Source: Vibrio algicola (GTDB taxonomy: Bacteria; Pseudomonadota; Gammaproteobacteria; Enterobacterales; Vibrionaceae). From it: a stretch of DNA of 64,000 nt. The stretch is taken from contig NZ_CP045699.1 in the NCBI RefSeq assembly GCF_009601765.2, positions 682,001 to 746,000 on the forward strand, given 5' to 3'. A program made the position numbers and the translations under genes. The stretch's first letter is position 1. Every line of letters starts with the position of its first letter. Positions 39,997-48,196 of this stretch are shown here, piece by piece. The notes under the pieces are model-generated. The model was not told where the DNA came from, did not search any database, and saw only the letters and a list, made by a program, of their open reading frames with translations.

Positions 39997-40461
39997 TTAT
40001 TCTTTTTCTGAGATGTAAGGGTCGTCAAAACCCAATTTTTGCATGATCTCAGTTTCGATGGTTTCCATTTCTTCCGCTTCGTGATCATCAATATGATCAT
40101 AACCTAACAGATGAAGCGAGCCATGTATAACCATGTGTGCCCAATGTGCTACCAGAGGTTTATTTTGCTCTTTCGCTTCAGCTTCAACCACTTGTTGGCA
40201 AATGATTAAATCACCCAGTAAATCTATCTCAATACCAGGTGGCGCTTCAAACGGAAAAGATAGCACATTAGTTGGCTTATCTTTGCCACGGTAATCACGA
40301 TTGAGTTGTTGGCTTTCTTCCGCTTCAACAATCCGAATGGTTAATTCCGCTTGCGGTTGAAATAAAGGGATCACCGCGTCTAACCACTCTTGAAATTGAG
40401 CTTCTGGTGGTAATAATTCGTCATTTTCGACGGCAATTTGAAGATCGAGTTCAATGCTCAT
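39997..40461 (-). CDS. ybeY: Endoribonuclease YbeY (rRNA maturation)
   Basis: Zinc-dependent endoribonuclease in 16S rRNA 3'-end maturation and ribosome quality control. 154 aa. The metal-binding motif [11 protein letters not shown] is present around residues 112-122 with the conserved NVLSFPF stretch near 63. The ATG at 40461 lies 3 bases after the ybeZ stop with AGGATT as ribosome site. Confidence 0.97.
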   Translation of the reverse strand: MSIELDLQIAVENDELLPPEAQFQEWLDAVIPLFQPQAELTIRIVEAEESQQLNRDYRGKDKPTNVLSFPFEAPPGIEIDLLGDLIICQQVVEAEAKEQNKPLVAHWAHMVIHGSLHLLGYDHIDDHEAEEMETIETEIMQKLGFDDPYISEKE

Positions 40462-40464
40462 GGA

Positions 40465-41586
40465 TTAATCCTTTGGCTGTGCTGGTGTACTATCGACACC
40501 AGCAGTCTTGTCAGCATGATTAAAGATCGCTGCGGCTTGTGCTTCACGTTGCTCACGCTCTTTACGACGACGTTTGTCGATAATATCGCGTTCTTTTTGA
40601 TCTTTGGTTTCCCACTTCTCGTAGGCGTTAACAATGCGAGCAACCACAGGATGGCGCACTACATCATCGGCAATAAAGAAGTTAAAGCTTATATCACTGA
40701 CATCCGATAACACTTCAACCGCATGACGAAGCCCTGAGCGAGCACCACGAGGTAAATCGATCTGAGTCACATCACCGGTTATCACGGCGCGAGAATTAAA
40801 GCCAATACGCGTTAAGAACATTTTCATCTGCTCAACGGTGGTGTTCTGGCTTTCATCTAAAATGATAAAGGCATCATTTAGAGTACGACCACGCATATAA
40901 GCCAGTGGCGCCACTTCAATCACGTTACGTTCAATCAGTTTTTCAACCCGCTCAAAGCCGAGCATTTCAAATAATGCATCGTAGAGTGGACGTAAATAAG
41001 GGTCGACTTTTTGGCTTAAATCACCAGGTAAGAAACCGAGTTTTTCACCCGCTTCAACCGCAGGGCGAGTCAATAGAATACGGCTGATTTCTTGACGCTC
41101 AAGCGCATCTACCGCCGCCGCAACCGCCAAGTAAGTTTTACCCGTACCCGCAGGACCAATACCAAAAGTAATGTCGTGAGTCACAATATTAACTAAATAT
41201 TGACCTTGGTTTGGGGTGCGAGGTTTAATGATGCCTTTTTTGGTTTTTATAAAGACTTCTTTACCGTATTCAATCACTTGTTCTTGTTGCTGCTCTAAAA
41301 TACCAGACTCTTTCACCGCAAGATGAATGTTTTCAGGTTCAATGTCGGCAATTACACCACGAATAGGAGAAGTATCAACATACAAGTCTTTAAGAATATC
41401 TAAACCCGCGGCGGCAGTATGAGGCTTGCCAACAATGGTGAAAAAATGACCGCGATGGTTAATTTCGACACCTAAACGGCGTTCAAGATGTTTGATATTG
41501 TCATCAAAAGGGCCACATAAACTGGCAAGTCTGTGGTTGTCGGAAGGTGTTAAGTTGATTTCAAGTGTGACGATTTTATTACTCAC
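40465..41586 (-). CDS. ybeZ: PhoH-like ATPase YbeZ
   Basis: 373 aa. A PhoH domain with Walker A GPAGTGKTYLA near residue 145 and Walker B FIILDESQNT near 245. Co-transcribed with ybeY across bacteria and thought to act with it on RNA. The start is GTG at 41586 after GAGAGGG. The C-terminal 40 residues are charged. Confidence 0.95.
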   Translation of the reverse strand: MSNKIVTLEINLTPSDNHRLASLCGPFDDNIKHLERRLGVEINHRGHFFTIVGKPHTAAAGLDILKDLYVDTSPIRGVIADIEPENIHLAVKESGILEQQQEQVIEYGKEVFIKTKKGIIKPRTPNQGQYLVNIVTHDITFGIGPAGTGKTYLAVAAAVDALERQEISRILLTRPAVEAGEKLGFLPGDLSQKVDPYLRPLYDALFEMLGFERVEKLIERNVIEVAPLAYMRGRTLNDAFIILDESQNTTVEQMKMFLTRIGFNSRAVITGDVTQIDLPRGARSGLRHAVEVLSDVSDISFNFFIADDVVRHPVVARIVNAYEKWETKDQKERDIIDKRRRKEREQREAQAAAIFNHADKTAGVDSTPAQPKD

Positions 41587-41612
41587 TAGGTCCCTCTCAT
41601 AGTTTTGCGGTT

Positions 41613-41777
41613 CAATATCCCCGTCCTACTTGAAGTCGCAGTTTTGTTGTTTATAAACAATAGGTGGTTACAATCACTCACCCCAATCTCTTAGACAAGC
41701 TCTCTGTTTACAAAAGCTAAGCTCATTGGGATGAGTATCCTTACCGCCTCACTGCAACTTCAATTAGTTTGGGTATA
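41613..41777. repeat. MITE-like nested palindromic element between ybeZ and miaB
   Basis: About 165 bp with imperfect terminal inverted repeats of about 26 bp: the left end contains ATCCCCGTCCTACTTGAAG then TCGCAG, and the right end reads CTGCAACTTCAATTAG then TTTGGGTATA. Inside, ACTCACCCCAAT is inverted against ATTGGGATGAGT, giving a second stem. It has no open frame. A shorter relative is at 28906-28954. Its palindromic, gene-free form fits dispersed small repeats of Vibrionaceae. Confidence 0.6.
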
Positions 41778-41820
41778 AAAAGTTGACCGCTTTTTTATAT
41801 CATTATAGAAGGATATGGAG

Positions 41821-43245
41821 TTAAGGAACGAAAGTCACAACCCCTAAATCATCTTCTTTGCGTGTTTTTTTCATCATATCGGTTGGTGATACCGCAGAAC
41901 GTAAGCCCATTTCTGCTTCAGTTCGCACCAATTTACCGCGTAATGAGTTTGGCAATACTTCAGTGATTTCGATATCAACAAACTGACCAATCAGATCTGG
42001 CGAGCCTTCAAAGTTCACTGAACGGCTATTTTCAGTACGTCCAGTCAGTTGCATCAAGTCTTTTCTCGATGGACCTTCCACTAAAATACGCTGAGTCGTT
42101 CCAAGCATTAAGCGCGAGTATCGCATAGCTTGTGCGTTAATTTGTTGTTGCAGTTCATACAATCGGTCTTTCTTCTCTTGCTCGGGAATATCGCAAGGGA
42201 AATCGGCCGCAGGCGTGCCAGGACGAGGCGAGAATACAAAACTAAAGCTCATATCAAAATCAATCTCTTTGATAAGCTTCATGGTATCGGCGAAATCTTG
42301 TTTGGTTTCACCAGGGAAGCCAACAATGAAATCAGAACTGATTTGAATATCTGGACGCGCTTTACGCACTTTACGAATGATAGATTTATATTCAATCGCA
42401 GTATGAGGGCGCTTCATCATCGTTAAAATACGGTCTGAACCACTTTGAACTGGCAAGTGTAAGAAGCTCACCACTTCCGGGGTATCTTTGTACACTTCAA
42501 CGATGTCATCAGTAAATTCTAATGGATGGCTGGTGGTAAAACGAATGCGATCAACGCCATCAATTGAGGCGACTAAACGCAGCAAATCGGCAAACGAGCA
42601 GATATCACCATCAAAGGTTGGTCCACGGTAAGCATTGACGTTCTGACCTAATAAATGGATTTCGCGTACACCTTGATCGGCAAGTTGAGCCACTTCAAAT
42701 AAAACATCGTCCATCGGGCGGCTAACTTCTTCACCGCGAGTGTAAGGCACGACACAATAAGTACAGTATTTTGAGCAGCCTTCCATAATCGAAACATAAG
42801 CGGTTGGGCCTTCGGCTTTTGGCTCTGGAAGATTATCGAACTTTTCTATCTCAGGGAAAGATATATCCATTACTGGACCGGATTTTGCTTGAGACTGTCT
42901 GATCATCTCAGGTAAACGGTGCAAGGTTTGTGGACCAAATATAACATCAACAAAAGGGGCACGACGACGAATGTGATCGCCTTCTTGAGTGGCGACACAA
43001 CCACCGACACCAATCACCACGCCTTCTTTTTTGTCTTTTAATGTTTTCCAACGACCAAGTTGGTGGAACACTTTTTCTTGTGCTTTTTCACGGATCGAAC
43101 ATGTATTTAAAAGTAATACATCTGCTTCCGCTGGATCTTCGGTCAGTTCGTATCCGTTTGCGGCACCTAGTAAATCGGCCATTTTAGATGAATCATATTC
43201 ATTCATCTGACAGCCCCAAGTTTTAATTAGCAGTTTCTTACTCAT
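41821..43245 (-). CDS. miaB: tRNA-2-methylthio-N6-dimethylallyladenosine synthase
   Basis: Radical-SAM methylthiotransferase acting on i6A37 of tRNAs. 474 aa from ATG 43245, matching V. cholerae; the ATG two codons upstream is less likely. N-terminal UPF0004 domain starts [16 protein letters not shown] with cluster cysteines; the radical-SAM motif is CSKYCTYC near residue 157; a TRAM domain lies at about 378-440. Divergent from ubiF as in E. coli. Confidence 0.97.
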   Translation of the reverse strand: MSKKLLIKTWGCQMNEYDSSKMADLLGAANGYELTEDPAEADVLLLNTCSIREKAQEKVFHQLGRWKTLKDKKEGVVIGVGGCVATQEGDHIRRRAPFVDVIFGPQTLHRLPEMIRQSQAKSGPVMDISFPEIEKFDNLPEPKAEGPTAYVSIMEGCSKYCTYCVVPYTRGEEVSRPMDDVLFEVAQLADQGVREIHLLGQNVNAYRGPTFDGDICSFADLLRLVASIDGVDRIRFTTSHPLEFTDDIVEVYKDTPEVVSFLHLPVQSGSDRILTMMKRPHTAIEYKSIIRKVRKARPDIQISSDFIVGFPGETKQDFADTMKLIKEIDFDMSFSFVFSPRPGTPAADFPCDIPEQEKKDRLYELQQQINAQAMRYSRLMLGTTQRILVEGPSRKDLMQLTGRTENSRSVNFEGSPDLIGQFVDIEITEVLPNSLRGKLVRTEAEMGLRSAVSPTDMMKKTRKEDDLGVVTFVP

Positions 43246-43525
43246 TATCACATTCGCTCGTATTAAATCGGTTTTGGGTTGAGCTTTTGCTCATCATTAT
43301 TGGTTAGACTTAAGCAGTTTGTGCCACAGGGATCTAGCCAGCGGCGTATTGTACTGCTTTAAACCTCACCTGACTAGGGGGGAGAAGTAACAAAGCAATC
43401 TCTGCATAATAGACCTAAAAATGCTATGGATAATTGCGGTGGGAAAGTTGAATAATTTGAACATCATGGCTGCAAGAAAGTGGGAAAAGGGTAGAATGTG
43501 ATCATTAACGATTATGAGAATAAAT

Positions 43526-44707
43526 ATGTCTAAGTTTGATGTGGTGGTAATTGGTGGTGGTATGGTCGGTGCCGCGGTTGCACTTGGCCTAGCTAAGCAG
43601 AAAAAACGAGTCGCTTTGGTTGAGGGGGTTGAGCCGTTGGCTTTTGAAGCTTCGCAACCGACGGATCTGCGCGTTTCTGCTATCTCAAAAGCATCGGTTG
43701 ATCTTTTGCAGCAACTTGGCGCATGGGACAATATTGCGACTAAACGAGTGTTACCGTATTTGGGGCTAGAAACTTGGGAACACCCTGAATGTCGCACTCG
43801 CTTTCATGCCGATGAGATTGGTTTAGATAAACTGGGTTATATGGTTGAAAACCGCTTGTTGCAATTAGGTTTGTGGCATCAGTTTGAGCAATACCCTAAT
43901 CTCGAATTATTTTGCCCAGATAGCCTTGATCACCTCGAATTTAATGACGCATACAACAAAGTAGTCTTAGCTTCGGGTCAGACTCTAGAAGCTTTGTGGG
44001 TGGTGGGAGCCGATGGTGCTAACTCGAAAGTGCGTCAACAAACTAATATTGGTATTACCGCTTGGGATTACCGTCAGCGTTGCATGCTGATTAATGTCGA
44101 AATGCCACCTCAAGCCAATAATGCTCTACGTGATACCACATGGCAATGGTTTACTCCGACCGGTCCACGTTCATTTTTGCCCTTAGCACCACTGGCGGAT
44201 GGGCGTGAACAAGGCTCATTAGTGTGGTATGACACGCCACAGCGAATCAAACAATTACAGAACATGCCGGTTGAAAAATTACGTGAGGAAGTGCTCACTC
44301 ATTTTCCTGCCGAGCTCGGTGATATTAAAGTATTGCAAGCGGGATCGTTTCCTCTGACTCGTCGTCACGCACAAAAATACTTTGCTAAACGATGTGTGTT
44401 AGTCGGGGACTCTGCCCATACTATTAATCCATTGGCAGGTCAGGGGGTCAACCTTGGTTTTAAAGATGTATGGGCCTTACTTGAAACCATTGCTGATAAA
44501 GGTCTTGAGTCTGAACAAGCGTTTATTGACTATCAACAACGCCGCCGCAGCGATAATTTACTGATGCAAACGGGAATGGATTTTTTCTATAAAACCTTTA
44601 GTAACGATATCGGTCCATTAAAATTGGTGCGTAATACGGTATTGAAAGCCGCGCAACATTCCGGCGAAGTTAAGAAACAAGTGCTTAAATATGCGCTTGG
44701 TTTATAG
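43526..44707 (+). CDS. ubiF: FAD-dependent ubiquinone-biosynthesis hydroxylase (UbiF)
   Basis: 2-octaprenyl-3-methyl-6-methoxy-1,4-benzoquinol hydroxylase of ubiquinone synthesis. 393 aa from ATG 43526. The N-terminal FAD motif VVVIGGGMVGAAVALGLA and the second FAD motif VLVGDSAHTINPLAGQGVNLGFKD (near residue 293) are clear. An earlier ATG at 43514 adds four residues. Assignment to UbiF rather than UbiI/UbiH rests on the divergent miaB neighbour and overall similarity, so the exact ring position is inferred. Confidence 0.88.
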   Translation: MSKFDVVVIGGGMVGAAVALGLAKQKKRVALVEGVEPLAFEASQPTDLRVSAISKASVDLLQQLGAWDNIATKRVLPYLGLETWEHPECRTRFHADEIGLDKLGYMVENRLLQLGLWHQFEQYPNLELFCPDSLDHLEFNDAYNKVVLASGQTLEALWVVGADGANSKVRQQTNIGITAWDYRQRCMLINVEMPPQANNALRDTTWQWFTPTGPRSFLPLAPLADGREQGSLVWYDTPQRIKQLQNMPVEKLREEVLTHFPAELGDIKVLQAGSFPLTRRHAQKYFAKRCVLVGDSAHTINPLAGQGVNLGFKDVWALLETIADKGLESEQAFIDYQQRRRSDNLLMQTGMDFFYKTFSNDIGPLKLVRNTVLKAAQHSGEVKKQVLKYALGL

Positions 44708-44723
44708 GCTTAGTTATTAAATA

Positions 44724-45797
44724 TCAACCCTCGAAGAATTTGACACATACCGGCATATCAATGAAAAGACTATGTCCGGTATGTTGAATTCTGCCATCGA
44801 ATACATTTCGTTTAAAACTCACCACGCTATGATCATTTTGATTGGCCACGACTAACCATTCACCATTTTCTGAAATGGCAAAATCTCGTGGAAAATCACC
44901 ACCACAATCAACCGAATATTGATGGTTTACTGTTCCAGTTTGGTTATCAAATGCAAAACAACTGATGATATTTTGACGCCGTCCCGAAAGATAAAAAAAT
45001 CGCTCATCGGGTGACAGTTTAATCGCGCCGCCAGCCTGTCCATTGTCCGTATTTGGAAAAGCAGCTTGAGCATTGATTATCTGCCATTGTTGCTGTTGAT
45101 CGTGAATGACAATCAATTGCTCCGACACTTCACATAAGAGTAAGCCAAATTGTTCATCTTGAGTAAATTCAACATGTCTTGGCCCCGAGCCTGACGCTAA
45201 GTCTAACTCTTGACGGTTTTGAATTGAAAAACACTCATGATGTTGGTCATACGGATAAAAACTCAACCTATCTAAGCCTAAATCGACGCTTACTAGCGTT
45301 TTAGTGTGATTTAGGATTATGGCTTGATGTGCATGCGACACTTGCTGCGCTGATGCTTTCGAGGTGCTATCTATGGATTGGAGGTGTTGTTTTAAATCTA
45401 ATGAATCATCGAGTTGGAATACATCCACATGACCGCTGCCATATTGTGCGGTAGTCGCCAGTTTGTGTTGGGCATTCATTGCGATAAAGCAAGGTGAATC
45501 ACCACTAATATCAAATTGGCCTGTTTTATTACATTGAACTTTGCATAGTGAGTATTGGTGAATTTGTGGATGATGATCTGCACTGACTTCTGAAATGGCA
45601 TAAATTTGGGACTGATAAACATCAAAATAAGACGGATCTTTGATTGGTATCTCTAATAGGTTGGCTTGTAATTCGCCGGTGACGCTATTGAGGTCAAGTC
45701 GATGCAAGCCATAAGGACTCGTGGGAGTATAGCACCCTAAAATTAGCGATAAGGTTTGAGGTGGGGTTAACGGTTCCACAAGCATAGGTTTATCCAT
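44724..45797 (-). CDS. Lactonase family beta-propeller protein (6-phosphogluconolactonase-like)
   Basis: 357 aa cytoplasmic protein without signal peptide. Repeated blades contain the family hallmarks: LGCYTP near the start, GSGPRHVEFTQDEQFGLLLCE and FPRDFAISENGEWLVVANQNDHSVV, as in the YbhE/Pgl (COG2706) seven-bladed lactonases. The substrate may be 6-phosphogluconolactone or another lactone. Convergent with ubiF, separated by only 16 bases without a visible terminator, so their transcripts may overlap. Confidence 0.82.
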   Translation of the reverse strand: MDKPMLVEPLTPPQTLSLILGCYTPTSPYGLHRLDLNSVTGELQANLLEIPIKDPSYFDVYQSQIYAISEVSADHHPQIHQYSLCKVQCNKTGQFDISGDSPCFIAMNAQHKLATTAQYGSGHVDVFQLDDSLDLKQHLQSIDSTSKASAQQVSHAHQAIILNHTKTLVSVDLGLDRLSFYPYDQHHECFSIQNRQELDLASGSGPRHVEFTQDEQFGLLLCEVSEQLIVIHDQQQQWQIINAQAAFPNTDNGQAGGAIKLSPDERFFYLSGRRQNIISCFAFDNQTGTVNHQYSVDCGGDFPRDFAISENGEWLVVANQNDHSVVSFKRNVFDGRIQHTGHSLFIDMPVCVKFFEG

Positions 45798-45960
45798 TAG
45801 AGGGGTTTATATCAATTGGCTTTATGGTGCGTAAAATTCACATAAATTGGAATGCGTGATGGGAAGTATTTTCGAGATGTTTATCTCATAAATAAAACCT
45901 TAGCAAAGCAGTACAGAAGGAGGATAAATAAGAAGGAGATAAAATAAGCATAAGCCAGAA

Positions 45961-45987
45961 ACAACAAAACCCACTAAAAAGTGGGTT
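45961..45987 (-). terminator. Terminator of the tRNA operon
   Basis: Stem AACCCACT (45968-45975) with AGTGGGTT (45980-45987), tetraloop; on the reverse strand it is followed by TTTTGTTGTTT. It lies 11 bases past the last tRNA. Confidence 0.85.
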
Positions 45988-45998
45988 CGATTGAATAA

Positions 45999-46083
45999 TG
46001 GTGCGGTCGGAGAGACTTGAACTCTCACACCTCTCGGCGCCAGAACCTAAATCTGGTGCGTCTACCAATTTCGCCACGACCGC
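45999..46083 (-). tRNA. tRNA-Leu (UAG), copy 1
   Basis: 85 nt with encoded CCA (reverse complement of 45999-46001). Acceptor GCGGTCG, long variable arm, anticodon stem-loop CCAGA TTTAGGT TCTGG with anticodon TAG. It differs from the other four copies by one base in the D-arm (A instead of G at about position 13). Last gene of the operon. Confidence 0.95.
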
Positions 46084-46149
46084 AGCGCTTCTTTTACAAG
46101 AAGAATTTTATAGTTAATAAGATATTGGCAATCTTGTTAACGTTGTAAA

Positions 46150-46230
46150 TGGCTGGCCTACCTGAAATGAAACCAGGGAACTCTTTGGGTATGTCATCAA
46201 AAGCCAATGGCTTATCTAACTAACCTACCA
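46150..46230 (-). pseudogene. Decayed tRNA-Gln, copy 1
   Basis: 81 nt alignable with the intact tRNA-Gln along its length: the GGCTTTTGATG anticodon loop, CCCTGG of the T stem and the terminal AGCCA remain. The acceptor stem, anticodon stem and TTCGAAT T-loop (here TTTCATT) are broken and the D-arm is longer. Not expected to fold or be charged. Confidence 0.75.
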
Positions 46231-46240
46231 TTTTGAATAA

Positions 46241-46315
46241 TGGCTGGGCTACCTGGATTCGAACCAGGGAATGCTGGCATCAAAAGCCAGTGCCTTACCG
46301 CTTGGCGATAGCCCA
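46241..46315 (-). tRNA. tRNA-Gln (UUG), copy 1
   Basis: 75 nt with encoded CCA. Starts T-GGGCTATC as E. coli tRNA-Gln (U1-A72), anticodon loop TTTTGAT with anticodon TTG, T arm CCTGG TTCGAAT CCAGG. Confidence 0.95.
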
Positions 46316-46352
46316 ACAGACGAAACTCACAAGGAGAAACGTTTTGAATCAA

Positions 46353-46437
46353 TGGTGCGGTCGGAGAGACTTGAACTCTCACACCTCTCGGCGCCAGAAC
46401 CTAAATCTGGTGCGTCTACCAATTCCGCCACGACCGC
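46353..46437 (-). tRNA. tRNA-Leu (UAG), copy 2
   Basis: Same sequence as copies 3-5, 85 nt with encoded CCA, anticodon TAG. Confidence 0.95.
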
Positions 46438-46503
46438 AGCGCTTCTTTTACAAGAAGAATTTTATAGTTAATAAGATATTGGCAATCTTGTTAACGTTGT
46501 AAA

Positions 46504-46584
46504 TGGCTGGCCTACCTGAAATGAAACCAGGGCACTCTTTGGGTATGTCATCAAAAGCCAATGGCTTATCTAACTAACCTACCA
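46504..46584 (-). pseudogene. Decayed tRNA-Gln, copy 2
   Basis: Identical to decayed copy 1 except one base near position 46535 (C for A on the + strand). Lies at the same place in the second 354-bp unit. Confidence 0.75.
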
Positions 46585-46594
46585 TTTTGAATAA

Positions 46595-46669
46595 TGGCTG
46601 GGCTACCTGGATTCGAACCAGGGAATGCTGGCATCAAAAGCCAGTGCCTTACCGCTTGGCGATAGCCCA
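46595..46669 (-). tRNA. tRNA-Gln (UUG), copy 2
   Basis: Identical to copy 1; 75 nt with encoded CCA; anticodon TTG. Confidence 0.95.
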
Positions 46670-46706
46670 ACAGACGAAACTCACAAGGAGAAACGTTTTG
46701 AATCAA

Positions 46707-46791
46707 TGGTGCGGTCGGAGAGACTTGAACTCTCACACCTCTCGGCGCCAGAACCTAAATCTGGTGCGTCTACCAATTCCGCCACGACCGC
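46707..46791 (-). tRNA. tRNA-Leu (UAG), copy 3
   Basis: Identical to copy 2; 85 nt with encoded CCA. The following spacer to tRNA-Gln copy 3 lacks the decayed tRNA-Gln. Confidence 0.95.
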
Positions 46792-46857
46792 AGCGCTTCT
46801 TTTACAAGAAGAGTTTTATAGTTAATAAGATATTGGCAATCTTGTTAACGCTGTAAA

Positions 46858-46932
46858 TGGCTGGGCTACCTGGATTCGAACCAGGGAATGCTGGCATCAA
46901 AAGCCAGTGCCTTACCGCTTGGCGATAGCCCA
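46858..46932 (-). tRNA. tRNA-Gln (UUG), copy 3
   Basis: Identical to the other Gln copies; 75 nt with encoded CCA; anticodon TTG. Confidence 0.95.
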
Positions 46933-46969
46933 ACAGACGAAACTCACAAGGAGAAACGTTTTGGATCAA

Positions 46970-47054
46970 TGGTGCGGTCGGAGAGACTTGAACTCTCACA
47001 CCTCTCGGCGCCAGAACCTAAATCTGGTGCGTCTACCAATTCCGCCACGACCGC
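46970..47054 (-). tRNA. tRNA-Leu (UAG), copy 4
   Basis: Identical to copy 2; 85 nt with encoded CCA. Preceded in transcription by tRNA-Met copy 1 and a 129-base spacer. Confidence 0.95.
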
Positions 47055-47183
47055 AAAACCCGTGACTAGAAGTTAAAGTATTTAAACTTAACATCCAGTA
47101 CTCGATATAAACCAAGTAAATTGATTGGAGACAATCTACTTATCGAGTGACACATTTCGAAAAATCAAAACATGTATTTTATA

Positions 47184-47260
47184 TGGTGGCTACGACGGGA
47201 TTCGAACCTGTGACCCCATCATTATGAGTGATGTGCTCTAACCAACTGAGCTACGTAGCC
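47184..47260 (-). tRNA. tRNA-Met (CAU, elongator), copy 1
   Basis: 77 nt with encoded CCA, matching E. coli elongator tRNA-Met from memory over its whole length (GGCTACGTAGCTCAGTTGG start, anticodon CAT in CTCATAA). Acceptor stem is fully paired. Confidence 0.95.
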
Positions 47261-47397
47261 AAATTTTGTATTGTAAAGTTACTTAGTAACTTTTCGAGCC
47301 AGAGAGTATAACTAACCATCCTCTGAACTTCTAGTCTCAAATAGTAAAAAATACTTTTTGAGCGACAAACCTCGCAAAGTGAAGTTTGTTTCAATAA

Positions 47398-47479
47398 TGG
47401 CTAGGCTACCTGAAACGAATTCAGGGAACTATTTGGGTATGTCATCAAAAGCCAATGGCTTTATCTAACTAACCTACCA
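47398..47479 (-). pseudogene. Decayed tRNA-Gln, copy 3
   Basis: 82 nt, same ancestry as the other two decayed copies but with independent changes: its T stem CCTGA/TCAGG is still paired around ATTCGTT, while the acceptor stem is broken at three or more positions. It lies between tRNA-Gln copy 4 and tRNA-Met copy 1. Confidence 0.7.
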
Positions 47480-47489
47480 TTTTGAATAA

Positions 47490-47564
47490 TGGCTGGGCTA
47501 CCTGGATTCGAACCAGGGAATGCTGGCATCAAAAGCCAGTGCCTTACCGCTTGGCGATAGCCCA
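47490..47564 (-). tRNA. tRNA-Gln (UUG), copy 4
   Basis: Identical to the other Gln copies; 75 nt with encoded CCA; anticodon TTG. Confidence 0.95.
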
Positions 47565-47601
47565 ACAGACGAAACTCACAAGGAGAAACGTTTTGAATCA
47601 A

Positions 47602-47686
47602 TGGTGCGGTCGGAGAGACTTGAACTCTCACACCTCTCGGCGCCAGAACCTAAATCTGGTGCGTCTACCAATTCCGCCACGACCGC
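47602..47686 (-). tRNA. tRNA-Leu (UAG), copy 5
   Basis: Identical to copy 2; 85 nt with encoded CCA; anticodon TAG. Confidence 0.95.
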
Positions 47687-47813
47687 AAAACCGTGACTAG
47701 AAGTTAAAGTATAAACTCAACAACTAGTTACTCGATGTAAACTTAGTAAATTGATTGGAGGCAATCTACTTTATCGAGCGTCAAATTTCGAAAAAATCAA
47801 AACTTGTAAAATT

Positions 47814-47890
47814 TGGTGGCTACAACGGGATTCGAACCTGTGACCCCATCATTATGAGTGATGTGCTCTAACCAACTGAGCTACGTAGCC
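47814..47890 (-). tRNA. tRNA-Met (CAU, elongator), copy 2
   Basis: 77 nt with encoded CCA. Identical to copy 1 except T for C at the base of the acceptor stem (position 66), which turns G7-C66 into a G-U pair. First gene of the operon, 50 nt after the predicted transcription start. Confidence 0.95.
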
Positions 47891-47948
47891 AAATTGAGAT
47901 TTTCACCTCTGCCTCAACACGTTTAACTGTGTAACGAGAACGGAGCGC

Positions 47949-47977
47949 ATTATGCGGATTAGGGCTGCAAGCGTCAA
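47949..47977 (-). promoter_or_regulatory. Promoter of the tRNA operon with GC-rich discriminator
   Basis: On the reverse strand TTGACG (47977-47972), a 17-bp spacer and CATAAT (47954-47949), followed by GCGCTCCG. A strong -35, near-consensus -10 and a GC-rich discriminator are typical of stable-RNA promoters under ppGpp/DksA control. An AT-rich tract upstream (47978-48020) could act as an UP element. Confidence 0.85.
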
Positions 47978-48128
47978 TAGTTTTTTTGAATAAATCTTCT
48001 AAAATGAATCGTTCGCATTTTTTTTAAACAAAAAGCGTTATTTGTAAGCAAAAACACCCATTATATTGCGGGTCTGCTGGTTTTAAATATCTCTTGGTCA
48101 GATCTGATTTGACGATTTTCAGAGTGAA

Positions 48129-48165
48129 TAAAAAAGAAAAAGTCAGTGGCGGGACCACTGACTTT
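48129..48165 (-). terminator. Terminator after ychF
   Basis: Stem AAAGTCAGTGG (48139-48149) with CCACTGACTTT (48155-48165), 5-nt loop; reverse-strand tail is T-rich. Confidence 0.88.
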
Positions 48166-48196
48166 AAAAAATTATTAGATTGTTAGCTAAAAAAAC

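Larger units (their letters stand above)
45999..46969 (-). repeat. Tandem 354-bp repeat carrying tRNA-Leu, a decayed tRNA-Gln and tRNA-Gln
   Basis: Unit 1 is 45999-46352 and unit 2 is 46353-46706, identical except for a few bases. A third unit, 46707-46969, is 91 bases shorter. The missing 91 bases run exactly from the 3' end of the decayed tRNA-Gln to the 3' end of the intact tRNA-Gln, which share TGGCTGG-CTACCTG sequence. That pattern is what homologous recombination between the two ends would leave. Confidence 0.92.

Noticed and set aside
43366..43797. 143-codon reverse frame across the miaB-ubiF gap and the start of ubiF
   Set aside because: It is antisense to ubiF, overlaps its conserved FAD-binding region and shows no protein family features.
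46233..47700. Repeated forward-strand open frames of 62-89 codons (starting MNNGWATWIRTREC and MLASKASALPLG)
   Set aside because: They are antisense translations of the tRNA-Gln and tRNA-Leu genes; their repetition is only the repetition of the tRNAs. Such proteins are known annotation artefacts.
45999..47890. CRISPR-like regular repeats
   Set aside because: The regular units are tRNA genes with unequal spacers, with no direct repeats of 25-40 bp and no cas genes nearby.
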